64,000 nt of DNA, from NCBI RefSeq assembly GCF_002221525.1, contig NZ_CP011028.1, positions 1,189,001 to 1,253,000 on the forward strand. The letters are read 5' to 3'. This DNA is from Pseudoalteromonas espejiana DSM 9414 (GTDB lineage Bacteria; Pseudomonadota; Gammaproteobacteria; Enterobacterales; Alteromonadaceae). The first letter of the stretch is position 1. Each line of letters starts with the position of its first letter. Shown here in pieces: positions 42,027-51,431 of the stretch. The notes under the pieces are model-generated. The model worked only from the letters and a program-made list of their open reading frames with translations. It was not told where the DNA came from and did no database searches. A program made the translations under genes and the position numbers.

Positions 42027-42557
42027 ATGAGTAACGTTAATTTACAACCAGCCAGCGTAATGCAGCCGTTAGTAGTAAGCGATTTAGATCACAATGATGT
42101 GAATATAGTTGACCGCGTAAGTGAAAAACCGTGGAAAATGATAGTGGTGTACAGAGGGCAGCATTGCCCTAAATGTACTGAGCAACTTAACGAATTAGCA
42201 ACCATGCATGATGATTTTTCTAAAGCCGGTGTTGAAGTTGTAGCAGTAAGTGCTGACAGTGAAGCACAGCTTAAAAAGCACTTTGAAAAAATAGATGTGA
42301 ACTTTCCGCTTTATTATAATTTGACTATAGAGCAAATGACTGACTTAGGTTTATACATAAGCGAGCCTCGTAGTGATGCCGAAACCGACCATCCATTTGC
42401 AGAGCCATGCATTATTGTTCTAAATGAAGATAACCAAGTTCAGATGCTAGATAAATCAAATAGCCCGTTTGTTCGCCCAAGCCTTAAGCAGGTATTAGCA
42501 GGAATTAAATTTTCACGGGAAAACGATTATCCAATTCGTGGTACGTTTATAAAATAA
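42027..42557 (+). CDS. AhpC/TSA-type peroxiredoxin-like protein
   Basis: 176 residues, thioredoxin fold. The active-site region is YRGQHCPKCTEQL, with Cys47 and Cys50 in a CPxC motif, the pattern of the YRGxxCPxC peroxiredoxin-like family rather than classical AhpC (PTVCP). VVAVSADSEAQLKKHF and FPLYYNLT follow, as usual for the fold. Probably a thiol peroxidase or oxidoreductase; reductant unknown. Monocistronic with AAAAGGAGAT ribosome site and own terminator. Confidence 0.85.
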   Translation: MSNVNLQPASVMQPLVVSDLDHNDVNIVDRVSEKPWKMIVVYRGQHCPKCTEQLNELATMHDDFSKAGVEVVAVSADSEAQLKKHFEKIDVNFPLYYNLTIEQMTDLGLYISEPRSDAETDHPFAEPCIIVLNEDNQVQMLDKSNSPFVRPSLKQVLAGIKFSRENDYPIRGTFIK

Positions 42558-42573
42558 TGAATACTAACGATTG

Positions 42574-42601
42574 AAAAGGGCACATTTTGTGCCTTTTTTT
42601 A
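42574..42601 (+). terminator. Peroxiredoxin-gene terminator
   Basis: AAAAGGGCACA-TTT-TGTGCC followed by seven T's. Confidence 0.85.
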
Positions 42602-42629
42602 TTATTTTAAAAATTTTTTACTTTATTTA

Positions 42630-42653
42630 CTTGAAAACAATTTTACTGCCCAT
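42630..42653 (+). promoter_or_regulatory. Sigma-32 (heat-shock) promoter of ibpA
   Basis: CTTGAAA (42630-42636) and GCCCAT (42648-42653) resemble the sigma-32 consensus CTTGAAA-N11-16-CCCCAT. Transcription near 42661 would give a leader of about 130 bases that holds the thermometer. Confidence 0.6.
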
Positions 42654-42763
42654 AAATAGTTTAGTGAGGACGCCTGATGGGTCCCAAACTAAACAGAAGT
42701 AATTGAAATTTATATTATTAATTTAATTATGTTGTGCTTGTTCAAACGAAAAGTTACAACATT

Positions 42764-42786
42764 ATATCGCTTATATATGAGGATAT
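42764..42786 (+). promoter_or_regulatory. ROSE-type RNA thermometer at the ibpA ribosome site
   Basis: ATATC-G-CTTA, loop TATA, TGAG-GATAT. The segment UCGCU (42767-42771) fits the ROSE motif U(U/C)GCU and pairs with the Shine-Dalgarno AGGA (42780-42783), leaving one bulged G (42769), the diagnostic ROSE arrangement. Melting at high temperature would free the site 8 bases before the ATG. Confidence 0.75.
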
Positions 42787-42790
42787 TATT

Positions 42791-43237
42791 ATGCGTACAG
42801 TAGACTTATCACCACTTTATCGTTCATTCATTGGTTTCGATCATTTAGCATCTTTAATGGATGCCGCGGCTCGCACAGACAAGCAGCCTAGCTTTCCTCC
42901 ATACAATATCGAAGCACTAGATAAAGACAAATACCGAATCACTATGGCTGTAGCTGGTTTTAGTGAAACAGAGCTGACTATTGAGTCAGAGAACAACACG
43001 TTAAAAGTTGCGGGCACTAAAGCAAATAAAGATGAAAACGCTGAGCGAAAATTTATTCATCAAGGCATTGCAGAGCGTAACTTTGAGCGCAAATTCCAAC
43101 TTGGGGATCACGTAAAAGTATTGGGTGCAGATCTCGCTAATGGTTTACTAAGCATTGACTTAGAACGCGAAATTCCAGAAGCACTCAAACCACGTAAAAT
43201 AGAAATTGGCGGTGGTAACCTACTCGAAGGTAAATAA
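42791..43237 (+). CDS. ibpA: Small heat-shock protein IbpA
   Basis: 148 residues from the ATG at 42791 (MRTVDLSPLYRSFIGFD, as in IbpA); an upstream in-frame start lies within the thermometer. The alpha-crystallin domain (about 36-130) has PPYNIEALDKDKYRITMAVAGFSETELTIE and ANGLLSIDLEREIPE, with the C-terminal IEI anchor motif (PRKIEIGGG). It holds unfolded proteins for refolding by DnaK/ClpB. Leader contains a sigma-32-like promoter and a ROSE hairpin. Only one Ibp gene here (no ibpB next to it). Confidence 0.95.
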   Translation: MRTVDLSPLYRSFIGFDHLASLMDAAARTDKQPSFPPYNIEALDKDKYRITMAVAGFSETELTIESENNTLKVAGTKANKDENAERKFIHQGIAERNFERKFQLGDHVKVLGADLANGLLSIDLEREIPEALKPRKIEIGGGNLLEGK

Positions 43238-43261
43238 TAACCGTTAAATTTTCCCTGGATA

Positions 43262-43285
43262 TAGCCGCCTCAATGAGGCGGCTTT
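43262..43285 (+). terminator. ibpA / photolyase convergent terminator
   Basis: AGCCGCCTCA-ATGAGGCGGCT stem followed by TTTTTAATTTTT, placed between convergent genes. Confidence 0.85.
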
Positions 43286-43292
43286 TTAATTT

Positions 43293-44849
43293 TTATAACT
43301 TATTTAAATTTGTTAAATAGTGCTTGGCTTGTGCTAGTGTTCGCTCTTTGAGTTGTTCATCTTGTTTGTCCCAGTTTTTGTAAACCATGCCTATGCGCGG
43401 GTTTTTCTCGAGTAAAGAGCGGTGTTTATTCATAAACTGCCAGTATAAGCTATTATATGGGCATGCTTTTTCACCTACTTTTTGTTTTACGTCGTATTGG
43501 CAGTTTTTACAGTAGTCGCTCATTTTATTAATGTAATTTCCGCTGGCTGCATAGGGTTTAGTAGCTATAATTGCATCATCTGCGAATTGGCTCATGCCAC
43601 GTGTATTTGGCATTTCAACCCATTCAATTGCATCAATGTAAACTCCTAAATACCAACTATCTACCTCATCAGGGTGTATACCTGTAAGTAAGCAAAGATT
43701 ACCAATAATCATTAATCGCTGAATATGATGGGCATACGCTGTTTCTAAGCTTTGCGTTAATGCATGGCTTAGGCAATTCATTTTTACATTTCCATCCCAA
43801 AAGTAAGTGGGGAGGGTCTGTGTGGCATTTAATTGGTTTTTATCTGCGTATTCAGGCATGTTTATCCAATATACGCAGCGCACGTATTCCCGCCAGCCAA
43901 GTATTTGCCTAATAAAACCCTCTACTTGAGAAATAGAAATCATGTCTTTATTGGCATTAAATTCCCGCAACACATATTCAATAACATACAGAGGGTGAAT
44001 TAACTTAGCATTTAGCGCAAACGACAAACGGCTATGGTACAGACTTGCGTTATTGTTTACTTGGTCAGTCATAGCATCTTGAAACTGACCAAAATGCTTA
44101 AGTAAATGCTCGCAAAAATAAGCAAGGCAACTTTGTGCTTGTTTACGTGTAAGCGGCCAAGGTACTTGGTTATTTTCTAGTTCACCAAAGTAGCTTACAT
44201 TGTGTTTTTTAAGCCGAGATAAAATAGAACTTACATCATTATTAAAGAGCTTAGGTTGCGGAATGGCTGCAATATCAGCTTTTTTAAATTTATTTCTATT
44301 ATTACTGTCATAGTTCCATTTTCCACCGTGTGGTTTATCGCCGTCCATAAGTATGTTGTATTGCTTACGCATAGAGCGATAAAAGTGCTCCATAGTGACA
44401 TGCTTATTTTTTTCAAAACGTTCTGTAATGCGCTCAAACGGCAACATAAAGTGCTCGGTATCAAAGGCAGTCACTTCAAATGTACTATTTTTTTTAAAAT
44501 CAGATAATTGTTTTTTAAGCCTATATTCGTCAGGGTATTGGTAGTGTATTTCTGTGCAGTTGTGAGTATTGGCAATACGCGTTAACAAATCTGGTAGTGT
44601 TTTATCTTGGCAGGTTTCATCTAAGCTAAGATGAAGCACATTATAATTTGCAGTTTTTAATGCAACAGCAAATCGCTCCATGGCATAAAAAAAAGCACAC
44701 AATTTTTGAACGTGGTGCTTAACATAATGTGTTTCTTGTTTTAGTTCTGCGATTAAATAAAGTGTGTCAGGGTCTTTTTCTTTAAACCAAGAATGTGACG
44801 CGTTAAGTTGGTCGCCTAGAATAAGACGCAATACTTTGAAGTTAGCCAT
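43293..44849 (-). CDS. FeS bacterial cryptochrome/photolyase (PhrB-like)
   Basis: 518 residues of the deoxyribodipyrimidine photolyase-related family (FeS-BCP). LRLILGDQLN at the N-terminus, and a FAD-binding helical half with GWREYVRCVYWINMPEY and HIQRLMIIGNLCLLTGI. Cysteines in EYVRCVYW, then YCKNC and EKACPYN (second and third 3 residues apart, third and fourth 13 apart) match the four ligands of the [4Fe-4S] cluster in PhrB. Members repair (6-4) photoproducts using a lumazine antenna. Monocistronic or cotranscribed with the globin-like gene 186 bases upstream on the same strand. Confidence 0.9.
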   Translation of the reverse strand: MANFKVLRLILGDQLNASHSWFKEKDPDTLYLIAELKQETHYVKHHVQKLCAFFYAMERFAVALKTANYNVLHLSLDETCQDKTLPDLLTRIANTHNCTEIHYQYPDEYRLKKQLSDFKKNSTFEVTAFDTEHFMLPFERITERFEKNKHVTMEHFYRSMRKQYNILMDGDKPHGGKWNYDSNNRNKFKKADIAAIPQPKLFNNDVSSILSRLKKHNVSYFGELENNQVPWPLTRKQAQSCLAYFCEHLLKHFGQFQDAMTDQVNNNASLYHSRLSFALNAKLIHPLYVIEYVLREFNANKDMISISQVEGFIRQILGWREYVRCVYWINMPEYADKNQLNATQTLPTYFWDGNVKMNCLSHALTQSLETAYAHHIQRLMIIGNLCLLTGIHPDEVDSWYLGVYIDAIEWVEMPNTRGMSQFADDAIIATKPYAASGNYINKMSDYCKNCQYDVKQKVGEKACPYNSLYWQFMNKHRSLLEKNPRIGMVYKNWDKQDEQLKERTLAQAKHYLTNLNKL

Positions 44850-45035
44850 AACAAACCTAAATTTGAATCATACGTAAGTATTTAATACAGCGATCTTATG
44901 TCTATTTTCATTATCAAGTAATAAAAGCGTTGCTAAGCAAGAGATGATATTGAATTGCGGGTTAGGGGATATGGGGGTAGAAGAATGCTAAAAGCTTAAC
45001 TGTTTTTGTAAACAACTAAGCTTTTAGCTTTCAAG

Positions 45036-45497
45036 TTATACTTTATTACTACGAAGCTCACTAATTTTTTGCTCAAGCGATACCACGTTAGATTTTTTAA
45101 ATAATGCTGTATTAGCAAAGCTTTCAAAGTATCTAAGTGCTTGTTGCCATGCCGATTGAGTTTGCGAAGTAAATAAACGTCCTAAATGTTCACTTAGCGT
45201 GTCATAAAAAGCATCACACAATATTGTAATGTCTTTGGCAGTTGCATTCATTTTTTTTAAATACTGTAAGTGGTGCGTCAAAAAAGGGGCAACAGAAGAC
45301 GGGTTATCTAAATGCCTTACAATACGCTCTAAAACACAGTACAAAATGTAGCTTTTCTCATTAAAGTAAGCTGCACTTGGGTACTGCATTGTAATGGCAG
45401 ATGCTTCAAGCTTGCCATGAAACCGTGCTGTAAAAGCATGGAAGTTAGGCTTGATTGCGTTCAAGCTTTTAATTAATTGTGGCTGATAAGTATTCAT
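45036..45497 (-). CDS. Globin-like protein (tentative)
   Basis: 153 residues, all-helical. The pattern FLTHHLQYLKKMNATAKDITILCDAFYDTLSEHLGRLFTSQTQSAWQQALRYFESF fits bacterial single-domain globins around the proximal-His F helix (HxxY, then ~8 residues to the G helix, later AWxxA). His76 would be the heme ligand. The B-E helix part is less clear, with no confident distal Gln/Tyr pair. If correct it may sense or detoxify O2/NO. It ends 186 bases upstream of the photolyase on the same strand. Name given from pattern only. Confidence 0.5.
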   Translation of the reverse strand: MNTYQPQLIKSLNAIKPNFHAFTARFHGKLEASAITMQYPSAAYFNEKSYILYCVLERIVRHLDNPSSVAPFLTHHLQYLKKMNATAKDITILCDAFYDTLSEHLGRLFTSQTQSAWQQALRYFESFANTALFKKSNVVSLEQKISELRSNKV

Positions 45498-45781
45498 TTG
45501 CTATCTCATTAAGTATTTATAATTTTTATTTTTATTTTTATCCACATCGGTGAGCCTTTATTATAGTGCTTAGCTCAAATATCGCACGTAATCTAAACGT
45601 AAAAAGCATAAAAATGTATCAGTTTTATGAATTTTAAATATTTAGTTAATTAATATGCTTTATTTTACGTAGCTTTTATGAGGGTAAATTTTTATTTTTA
45701 AAGCCGCCATAATCATAATACATACAGGCTAAGCTTAAAACGTAGGATCGGCGGTTTTATCAAACTTATTCGTTATTATGG
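45498..45781. other. Intergenic region without visible gene
   Basis: About 280 AT-rich bases between the leftward globin-like gene and the tRNA promoter. It would hold the globin-like gene's promoter. An imperfect GCCGCC...GGCGGT inverted stretch at about 45703-45755 (AAAGCCGCC and GGCGGTTTT) could be a terminator. No reading frame or RNA gene recognised. Confidence 0.5.
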
Positions 45782-45810
45782 TTGCTAATTACCCCGTACA
45801 TCCTTATAAT
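45782..45810 (+). promoter_or_regulatory. Promoter of the initiator tRNA / rimP-nusA-infB unit
   Basis: TTGCTA (45782-45787) and a perfect TATAAT (45805-45810) separated by 17 bases, then a GC-rich discriminator (AGCCGCC) typical of stringently controlled stable-RNA promoters. Confidence 0.8.
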
Positions 45811-45879
45811 AGCCGCCATTGTTTAGCGGTTAATTAACAGCTAACAGCGATATTGAATTTTAGGTTTAATATCTATTGG

Positions 45880-45956
<77 letters not shown>

Positions 45957-45993
45957 ATCTTTATAGTAGGTATAAACCTTACTAATTCTGTAT

Positions 45994-46020
45994 CGCGCAT
46001 TCTAAGTAATGCGCGTTTTG
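45994..46020 (+). terminator. Attenuator/terminator 1 after the initiator tRNA
   Basis: CGCGCATT-CTAAGT-AATGCGCG followed by TTTTG. First of three hairpins between the tRNA and rimP. Confidence 0.7.
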
Positions 46021-46111
46021 CGTTTAAGCTAATGTAGTTTAATTTGGTCAGTACTATGACCCGCAGCCAAGCTTGGCCTGAGGCCACACAGTTTTATGCT
46101 TTATTGGTGTG

Positions 46112-46140
46112 ACGCCCCGCTTGGTTCGGGGCGTTGTTGT
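46112..46140 (+). terminator. Attenuator/terminator 2 of the rimP leader
   Basis: ACGCCCCG and CGGGGCGT arms with loop CTTGGTT, followed by TGTTGT: a stable stem with a broken T run. Confidence 0.6.
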
Positions 46141-46197
46141 ATCTGCACCATTGATTTATGGCTTTGTCATTAAATCAAAACTTAAACTCAGTATTTT

Positions 46198-46218
46198 AGG
46201 GCTATAAGCCCTTTTTTT
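46198..46218 (+). terminator. Terminator 3 directly before rimP
   Basis: AGGGCT-ATA-AGCCC then seven T's, ending 9 bases before the rimP Shine-Dalgarno (GGAGGA, 46227-46232). Readthrough here would decide nusA/infB expression. Confidence 0.8.
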
Positions 46219-46237
46219 GTTTGTATGGAGGATTTTC

Positions 46238-46693
46238 GTGACAAAACTTGAGCAAGATTTATTAACCATGCTTACGCCTGCGGTAGAAATGTTAGGCTTT
46301 GAATTACATGGTCTTGAGTTTGTACAAGCAGGTCGCCATTCTACCTTAAGGGTCTACATTGACCATGAGGACGGAATATCAGTAGATAATTGTGCGGATG
46401 CGAGTCGCCAAGTAAGTGCGATTTTAGATGTCGAAGACCCAATTACAAACGAATATGATTTGGAAGTATCGTCTCCTGGTGTTGATCGTCCATTATTCAA
46501 ACAAGATCACTACGAGAAGGCGCAAGGAGAGGAAGTACGCGTGCGTACTAAGCTTCCACAAGACGGTCGCCGTAATTTTAAAGGCGACTTAGTAGCAGTT
46601 AGCAGTGATATGATCACACTTAAAAGCGATGGCGAAGAGCACTTAATCATGCTTAGCAATATCGAACGTGCGAACATCATCGCAAAGTTTTAA
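46238..46693 (+). CDS. rimP: Ribosome maturation factor RimP
   Basis: 151 residues from a GTG start with ideal GGAGGA five bases upstream; an upstream TTG in the terminator T-run is not credible. It needs [44 protein letters not shown] and [15 protein letters not shown], which define RimP. It acts in 30S subunit maturation. First gene of rimP-nusA-infB. Confidence 0.95.
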   Translation: MTKLEQDLLTMLTPAVEMLGFELHGLEFVQAGRHSTLRVYIDHEDGISVDNCADASRQVSAILDVEDPITNEYDLEVSSPGVDRPLFKQDHYEKAQGEEVRVRTKLPQDGRRNFKGDLVAVSSDMITLKSDGEEHLIMLSNIERANIIAKF

Positions 46694-46731
46694 TTCGAGT
46701 GCGAAGGAATAGGGCAAGCGAGGCATTACCC

Positions 46732-48231
46732 ATGGCAAAAGAGATATTATTGGTTGCTGAAGCCGTTTCCAATGAGAAAGCGGTTCCAAAAGAAAAGATT
46801 TTTGAAGCTCTAGAGTTCGCTCTAGCGACAGCGACAAAGAAAAAACACGATGGCGAAATTGAAGTGCGTGTATCAATCGACCGTAAAACTGGTGATTACG
46901 ATACATTCCGTCGTTGGCAGATTGCAGAAGTTCAAGAAGATGGTTCATTAGAAAACCCATACAGCGAAATTACGCTAGAAGCAGCTCAAGTTGAAGAACC
47001 TGATTTGCAAATGGGTGATTATGTTGAAGAACAGATTGAATCTATCAAATTTGACCGCATAACTACACAAATGGCTAAGCAAGTTATCGTACAAAAAGTA
47101 CGTGAAGCTGAGCGTGCGCTAGTGGTAGAAGCATACAAAGATCAAGAAGGCGAGTTAGTAACTGGTGTGGTTAAAAAAGCCACTCGTGACGCAATCGTAC
47201 TTGATTTAGGTAACAACGCAGAAGCGGTTATTTACCGTGACGACATGCTGCCACGCGAAAATTTCCGCCCAGGCGATCGTATCCGTGGTCTTCTTTACGA
47301 AGTTAAGCCAGAAGCGCGTGGCGCTCAGTTATTCGTAACGCGTTCTAAACCAGAAATGCTGATGGAATTATTCCGCATTGAGGTGCCAGAAATTGGCGAA
47401 GAAATGATTGAGCTTCGTGCCGCAGCACGTGATCCTGGTTCTCGCGCTAAAATTGCCGTTAAATCTAACGACAAGCGCATTGACCCAGTAGGCGCATGTG
47501 TAGGTATGCGTGGTGCACGTGTACAAGCTGTATCATCAGAACTTGGTGGTGAGCGTGTCGATATCGTACTTTACGATGACAACCCAGCGCAGTTTGTTAT
47601 TAACGCAATGGCGCCAGCAGAAGTGGCTTCAATCGTAATGGATGAAGACACTCACTCAATGGATATCGCGGTAGAAGCCGATAACCTAGCACAAGCAATC
47701 GGTCGTAATGGTCAAAATGTTCGTTTAGCTAGCCAGTTAACTGGTTGGGAACTAAATGTAATGACTGTTGATGACATGCGCGCTAAAAATGAAGCTGAGT
47801 CAGATAAGTTAATTAACTTATTTACTGAAAACTTAGATATTGATGATGAATTTGCATCATTACTTATCAACGAAGGTTTCTCAACACTTGAAGAAGTAGC
47901 GTATGTACCTGCTTCAGAGTTTTTAGAAATCGATGGCTTAGATGAAGAAACTGTTGATGTGTTACGTTCACGTGCAAAAGATGCACTAACAACGAAAGCA
48001 CTTAAAACGGAAGAAAGCTTAGAAGGCGTAGAGCCAGCTGAAGACTTACTTGCGCTTGACGGTTTAGAACGTCATCTAGCATTTGTTATGGCAAGCAAAG
48101 GTGTAGTAACACTTGAAGACTTAGCTGAGCAAGGTATTGATGAATTAGTAGATATTACAGAGCTTTCGCCTGAACAAGCAGGTGAGTTAATTATGGCTGC
48201 ACGTAATATTTGTTGGTTCGCAGACGAGTAA
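46732..48231 (+). CDS. nusA: Transcription termination/antitermination factor NusA
   Basis: 499 residues from the ATG ([12 protein letters not shown]) 8 bases after GAGG; an upstream in-frame start adds 11 unlikely residues. The N-terminal RNA-polymerase domain is followed by S1 (about 133-200, [34 protein letters not shown]), KH1 and KH2 ([37 protein letters not shown]) and two acidic AR repeats at the C-terminus, as in E. coli. It binds the elongation complex and enhances or suppresses termination. The three hairpins ahead of rimP fit autogenous control by NusA. Confidence 0.97.
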   Translation: MAKEILLVAEAVSNEKAVPKEKIFEALEFALATATKKKHDGEIEVRVSIDRKTGDYDTFRRWQIAEVQEDGSLENPYSEITLEAAQVEEPDLQMGDYVEEQIESIKFDRITTQMAKQVIVQKVREAERALVVEAYKDQEGELVTGVVKKATRDAIVLDLGNNAEAVIYRDDMLPRENFRPGDRIRGLLYEVKPEARGAQLFVTRSKPEMLMELFRIEVPEIGEEMIELRAAARDPGSRAKIAVKSNDKRIDPVGACVGMRGARVQAVSSELGGERVDIVLYDDNPAQFVINAMAPAEVASIVMDEDTHSMDIAVEADNLAQAIGRNGQNVRLASQLTGWELNVMTVDDMRAKNEAESDKLINLFTENLDIDDEFASLLINEGFSTLEEVAYVPASEFLEIDGLDEETVDVLRSRAKDALTTKALKTEESLEGVEPAEDLLALDGLERHLAFVMASKGVVTLEDLAEQGIDELVDITELSPEQAGELIMAARNICWFADE

Positions 48232-48256
48232 TTTATTAACGGAGGTATTACACACT

Positions 48257-50914
48257 ATGGCAGAAGTAAATGTTGAAAAACTAGCCGGCGATATAGGTAC
48301 AACTGTTGATAAATTGCTACAGCAATTTTCACAAGCGGGTATCACTAAAAAAGCGGGTGACAACGTAACAGAAGCTGAAAAAGCGCAGTTACTTGATCAC
48401 TTAAGCAAATCGCATGGTGGTACTGGTTCAGATGGCCCAGCACGTATGACTTTACAACGTAAGAGCAAAAGCACATTAAGTGTTACAGGCTCTACGGGTA
48501 AAGCAAAAGCTGTTCAAGTTGAAGTTCGCAAAACACGTACTTACGTGAAGAAAAGCGCAATGGAGCAAGAACAAGAGCAACAACGTCTAGCCGCTGAAGA
48601 ACAAGCGCGTATCGAAGAGCAGCAAAAAGCTGCACAAGAAGCCGCTGAATTAAAAGCGAAACAAGAGGCAGAGCGTAAAGCAAAAGAAGACGCTGATCGT
48701 AAAGCCAAAGAGGAAGCTAAACGCAAAGCAGATGCTGAGCGTAAAGCTAAACAACAGCAGATGACCCCAGAGCAAAGTGCTAAGTCTGAGAAAGATCGCA
48801 TCGAAGCTGAGCGTCTGCAGAAAGAAGCAGAAGAGGCCGCATTGAAGAAAGCTGAAGAAGAAGCGAAACGTCAAGCAGAAGAGGCAAGAAAGCTAGCTGA
48901 AGAGAATTCAGCACGCTGGAAGAAAGAAGAAGAAGAACGTAAGAAACGCGAAGAAACAGCGGATCACCACCTTACGACTTCTACTTACGCACGTGAAGCA
49001 GAAGATGTTGCTGATGCGCGTGATGAGCAAGGTTCACGCCGTGCGAAGAAAAAGAAAAAAGCCCCAGCAAAAGATAAATTTGCAGGTGCTAAAGGCCGTA
49101 AAGGCAAGCTAAAAGCACCAACTTCACTACAGCATGGTTTCCAAAAACCAACGGCTGATGTTAAAAATGAAGTACGCATTAGCGAAACAATTACAGTAGC
49201 TGAGCTTGCATCGCGCATGGCTGTTAAAGGCGCTGAAGTTGTTAAAACAATGATGAAAATGGGTGACATGGTTACCATTAACCAAGTGATTGACCAAGAA
49301 ACAGCACAACTTGTAGCTGAAGAAATGGGTCACAAAGTTATCATCGTTAAAGAAAACGAATTAGAGCAAACAGTACTAAACGACCGTCATGAAGATGGTC
49401 AATCTGAGCCGCGTGCGCCAGTAGTAACTGTAATGGGTCACGTTGACCACGGTAAAACGTCAACGCTTGATTACATTCGTTCAGCTAAAGTTGCATCAGG
49501 CGAAGCCGGTGGTATTACACAGCACATTGGTGCATACCACGTTGAAACTAACGGCAACATGATCACGTTCTTAGATACTCCAGGTCACGCCGCGTTTACA
49601 TCAATGCGTGCTCGTGGTGCTAAAGCAACAGATATCGTAATCCTAGTGGTTGCAGCAGATGATGGTGTAATGCCACAAACTAAAGAAGCGGTACAGCATG
49701 CTCGCGCAGCTGGCGTTCCTTTAATCATTGCTGTAAACAAAATGGATAAAGAAGGCGCAGATCCAGATCGCGTTAAAAACGAGCTAGCTCAGCTAGACGT
49801 AATCCCAGAAGATTGGGGCGGCGATACGCAGTATGTTCATATATCAGCTAAAACAGGCTTAGGTATTGATGACCTACTAGAAGCTGTTCTTATGCAATCT
49901 GAGCTTTTAGAGCTTCGCGCTCCTTCAGAAGGCATGGCAGCAGGTGTTGTAATTGAGTCTCGTCTTGATAAAGGTCGTGGTCCGGTTGCATCTATCCTAG
50001 TTCAATCAGGTACCCTTAACCAAGGTGATATCGTACTGTGTGGTCTTGAATACGGCCGTGTTCGTGCAATGAAAGACGAAAACGGTAAAGACATTAAATC
50101 GGCTGGCCCTTCTATTCCAGTAGAGATTTTAGGTCTATCGGGTATTCCGGCTGCAGGTGATGAAGCGACTGTTGTTAAAGATGAGCGTAAAGCGCGTGAA
50201 GTTGCTTTATACCGTCAAGGTAAATTCCGTGACGTTAAACTTGCTCGTCAGCAAAAAGCGAAGCTTGAAAACATGTTTACTAACATGGCTGAAGGCGATG
50301 TATCTGAAGTTAACGTGGTACTTAAAGCAGACGTACAAGGTTCAATCGAAGCAATTTCAGATTCACTTACTAAACTTTCTACTGATGAAGTAAAAGTGAA
50401 GATTGTTGGCTCTGGCGTAGGTGGTATCACCGAAACTGACGCTACACTTGCTGCTGCATCAAATGCAATCGTAGTTGGCTTTAACGTGCGTGCTGATGCA
50501 TCTGCTCGTAAAGTGATTGATACTGAAAACTTAGACCTTCGTTACTACAGCGTAATCTACGCATTAATCGAAGAAGTTAAGCAAGCCATGTCTGGTATGC
50601 TTGCTCCTGAGTTTAAGCAAGAGATTATCGGCCTTGCAGAAGTACGTGACGTATTTAAGTCTCCAAAAATTGGCGCAATTGCTGGTTGTATGGTTACTGA
50701 AGGTACAATTAAGCGCAGCGCGCCTATTCGTGTTCTACGTGACAACGTGGTTATATACGAAGGTGAGCTTGAGTCACTACGTCGCTTTAAAGATGACGTT
50801 CAAGACGTTCGTAATGGCATGGAATGTGGTATCGGCGTTAAGAACTACAACGACGTTCGCGTTGGTGACCAAATCGAAGTATTCGAGACAGTTGAAGTAC
50901 AACGTACACTTTAA
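48257..50914 (+). CDS. infB: Translation initiation factor IF-2
   Basis: 885 residues. An N-terminal IF2-N domain (1-55), then a long highly charged Ala/Glu/Lys-rich coiled region (about 100-245). A second IF2-N-like domain is near 305-350, and the G domain starts at GHVDHGKT (394-401) with DTPGHAAF and [12 protein letters not shown]. Domains II-IV follow. GTPase that positions initiator tRNA on the ribosome, fitting its cotranscription with the initiator tRNA. Standard length for gammaproteobacteria. Confidence 0.97.
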   Translation: MAEVNVEKLAGDIGTTVDKLLQQFSQAGITKKAGDNVTEAEKAQLLDHLSKSHGGTGSDGPARMTLQRKSKSTLSVTGSTGKAKAVQVEVRKTRTYVKKSAMEQEQEQQRLAAEEQARIEEQQKAAQEAAELKAKQEAERKAKEDADRKAKEEAKRKADAERKAKQQQMTPEQSAKSEKDRIEAERLQKEAEEAALKKAEEEAKRQAEEARKLAEENSARWKKEEEERKKREETADHHLTTSTYAREAEDVADARDEQGSRRAKKKKKAPAKDKFAGAKGRKGKLKAPTSLQHGFQKPTADVKNEVRISETITVAELASRMAVKGAEVVKTMMKMGDMVTINQVIDQETAQLVAEEMGHKVIIVKENELEQTVLNDRHEDGQSEPRAPVVTVMGHVDHGKTSTLDYIRSAKVASGEAGGITQHIGAYHVETNGNMITFLDTPGHAAFTSMRARGAKATDIVILVVAADDGVMPQTKEAVQHARAAGVPLIIAVNKMDKEGADPDRVKNELAQLDVIPEDWGGDTQYVHISAKTGLGIDDLLEAVLMQSELLELRAPSEGMAAGVVIESRLDKGRGPVASILVQSGTLNQGDIVLCGLEYGRVRAMKDENGKDIKSAGPSIPVEILGLSGIPAAGDEATVVKDERKAREVALYRQGKFRDVKLARQQKAKLENMFTNMAEGDVSEVNVVLKADVQGSIEAISDSLTKLSTDEVKVKIVGSGVGGITETDATLAAASNAIVVGFNVRADASARKVIDTENLDLRYYSVIYALIEEVKQAMSGMLAPEFKQEIIGLAEVRDVFKSPKIGAIAGCMVTEGTIKRSAPIRVLRDNVVIYEGELESLRRFKDDVQDVRNGMECGIGVKNYNDVRVGDQIEVFETVEVQRTL

Positions 50915-50936
50915 TTACTCGTAAGCTAAGATTGTA

Positions 50937-50958
50937 AATGGGGGCTTTGCCCCCATTT
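50937..50958 (+). terminator. infB-rbfA intergenic hairpin
   Basis: AATGGGGGC-TTT-GCCCCCATT then TCTGT: strong stem with a poor T run, so probably partial termination or an mRNA-processing point between infB and rbfA. Confidence 0.6.
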
Positions 50959-51023
50959 CTGTATCCATTACTTAATTAACTTATTAATTTAATTCAATAG
51001 GTTATGATTTTAGGAAAACAATC

Positions 51024-51431
51024 ATGAGAGAATTTTCTCGCACTGATCGTGTTGCTCAGCAAATTCAAAAAGAAATTGCTGTTATTTTACAACGCGAAAT
51101 TAAAGATCCGCGCTTAGGCATGGTGACAGTGTCTGCGGTAGAAGTATCGCGCGATTTATCTTACGCAAAAGTGTTCATCACGGTGTTCAATACCGAAGAT
51201 GAAAACAAAGCAAAAGAAAGCGCAAAAATACTAAATGAAGCAACCGGTTATATTCGCTCGCTGCTAGGTAAGCGTATTCGTGCGCGTATCATGCCAGAGC
51301 TTAAATTTGTTGTAGATAACTCGCTAATGGAAGGGATGCGTATCTCTAACTTAGTAGATTCGGTTATTCGCGAAGATAACGCTAAGCATGTAAACGACGA
51401 AACAGATAGCGAAGAAGGCACTAAAGACTAA
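51024..51431 (+). CDS. rbfA: Ribosome-binding factor A
   Basis: 135 residues. KH-type fold with [48 protein letters not shown] and [26 protein letters not shown]. 30S assembly factor important at low temperature. Ends overlapping truB by one base (TAATG). The acidic C-terminal tail is usual. Confidence 0.96.
   Translation: MREFSRTDRVAQQIQKEIAVILQREIKDPRLGMVTVSAVEVSRDLSYAKVFITVFNTEDENKAKESAKILNEATGYIRSLLGKRIRARIMPELKFVVDNSLMEGMRISNLVDSVIREDNAKHVNDETDSEEGTKD

Noticed and set aside
42734-42790. N-terminal extension of ibpA
   Set aside because: It would translate through the thermometer; MRTVDLSPLYRS is the conserved IbpA beginning.
46699-46731. N-terminal extension of nusA
   Set aside because: The GAGG site 8 bases before 46732 and the conserved [12 protein letters not shown] start exclude it.
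48492-48874. Open frames antisense to the charged region of infB
   Set aside because: They arise from the Ala/Glu/Lys-rich codons of IF-2, lack ribosome sites, and infB itself is beyond doubt.
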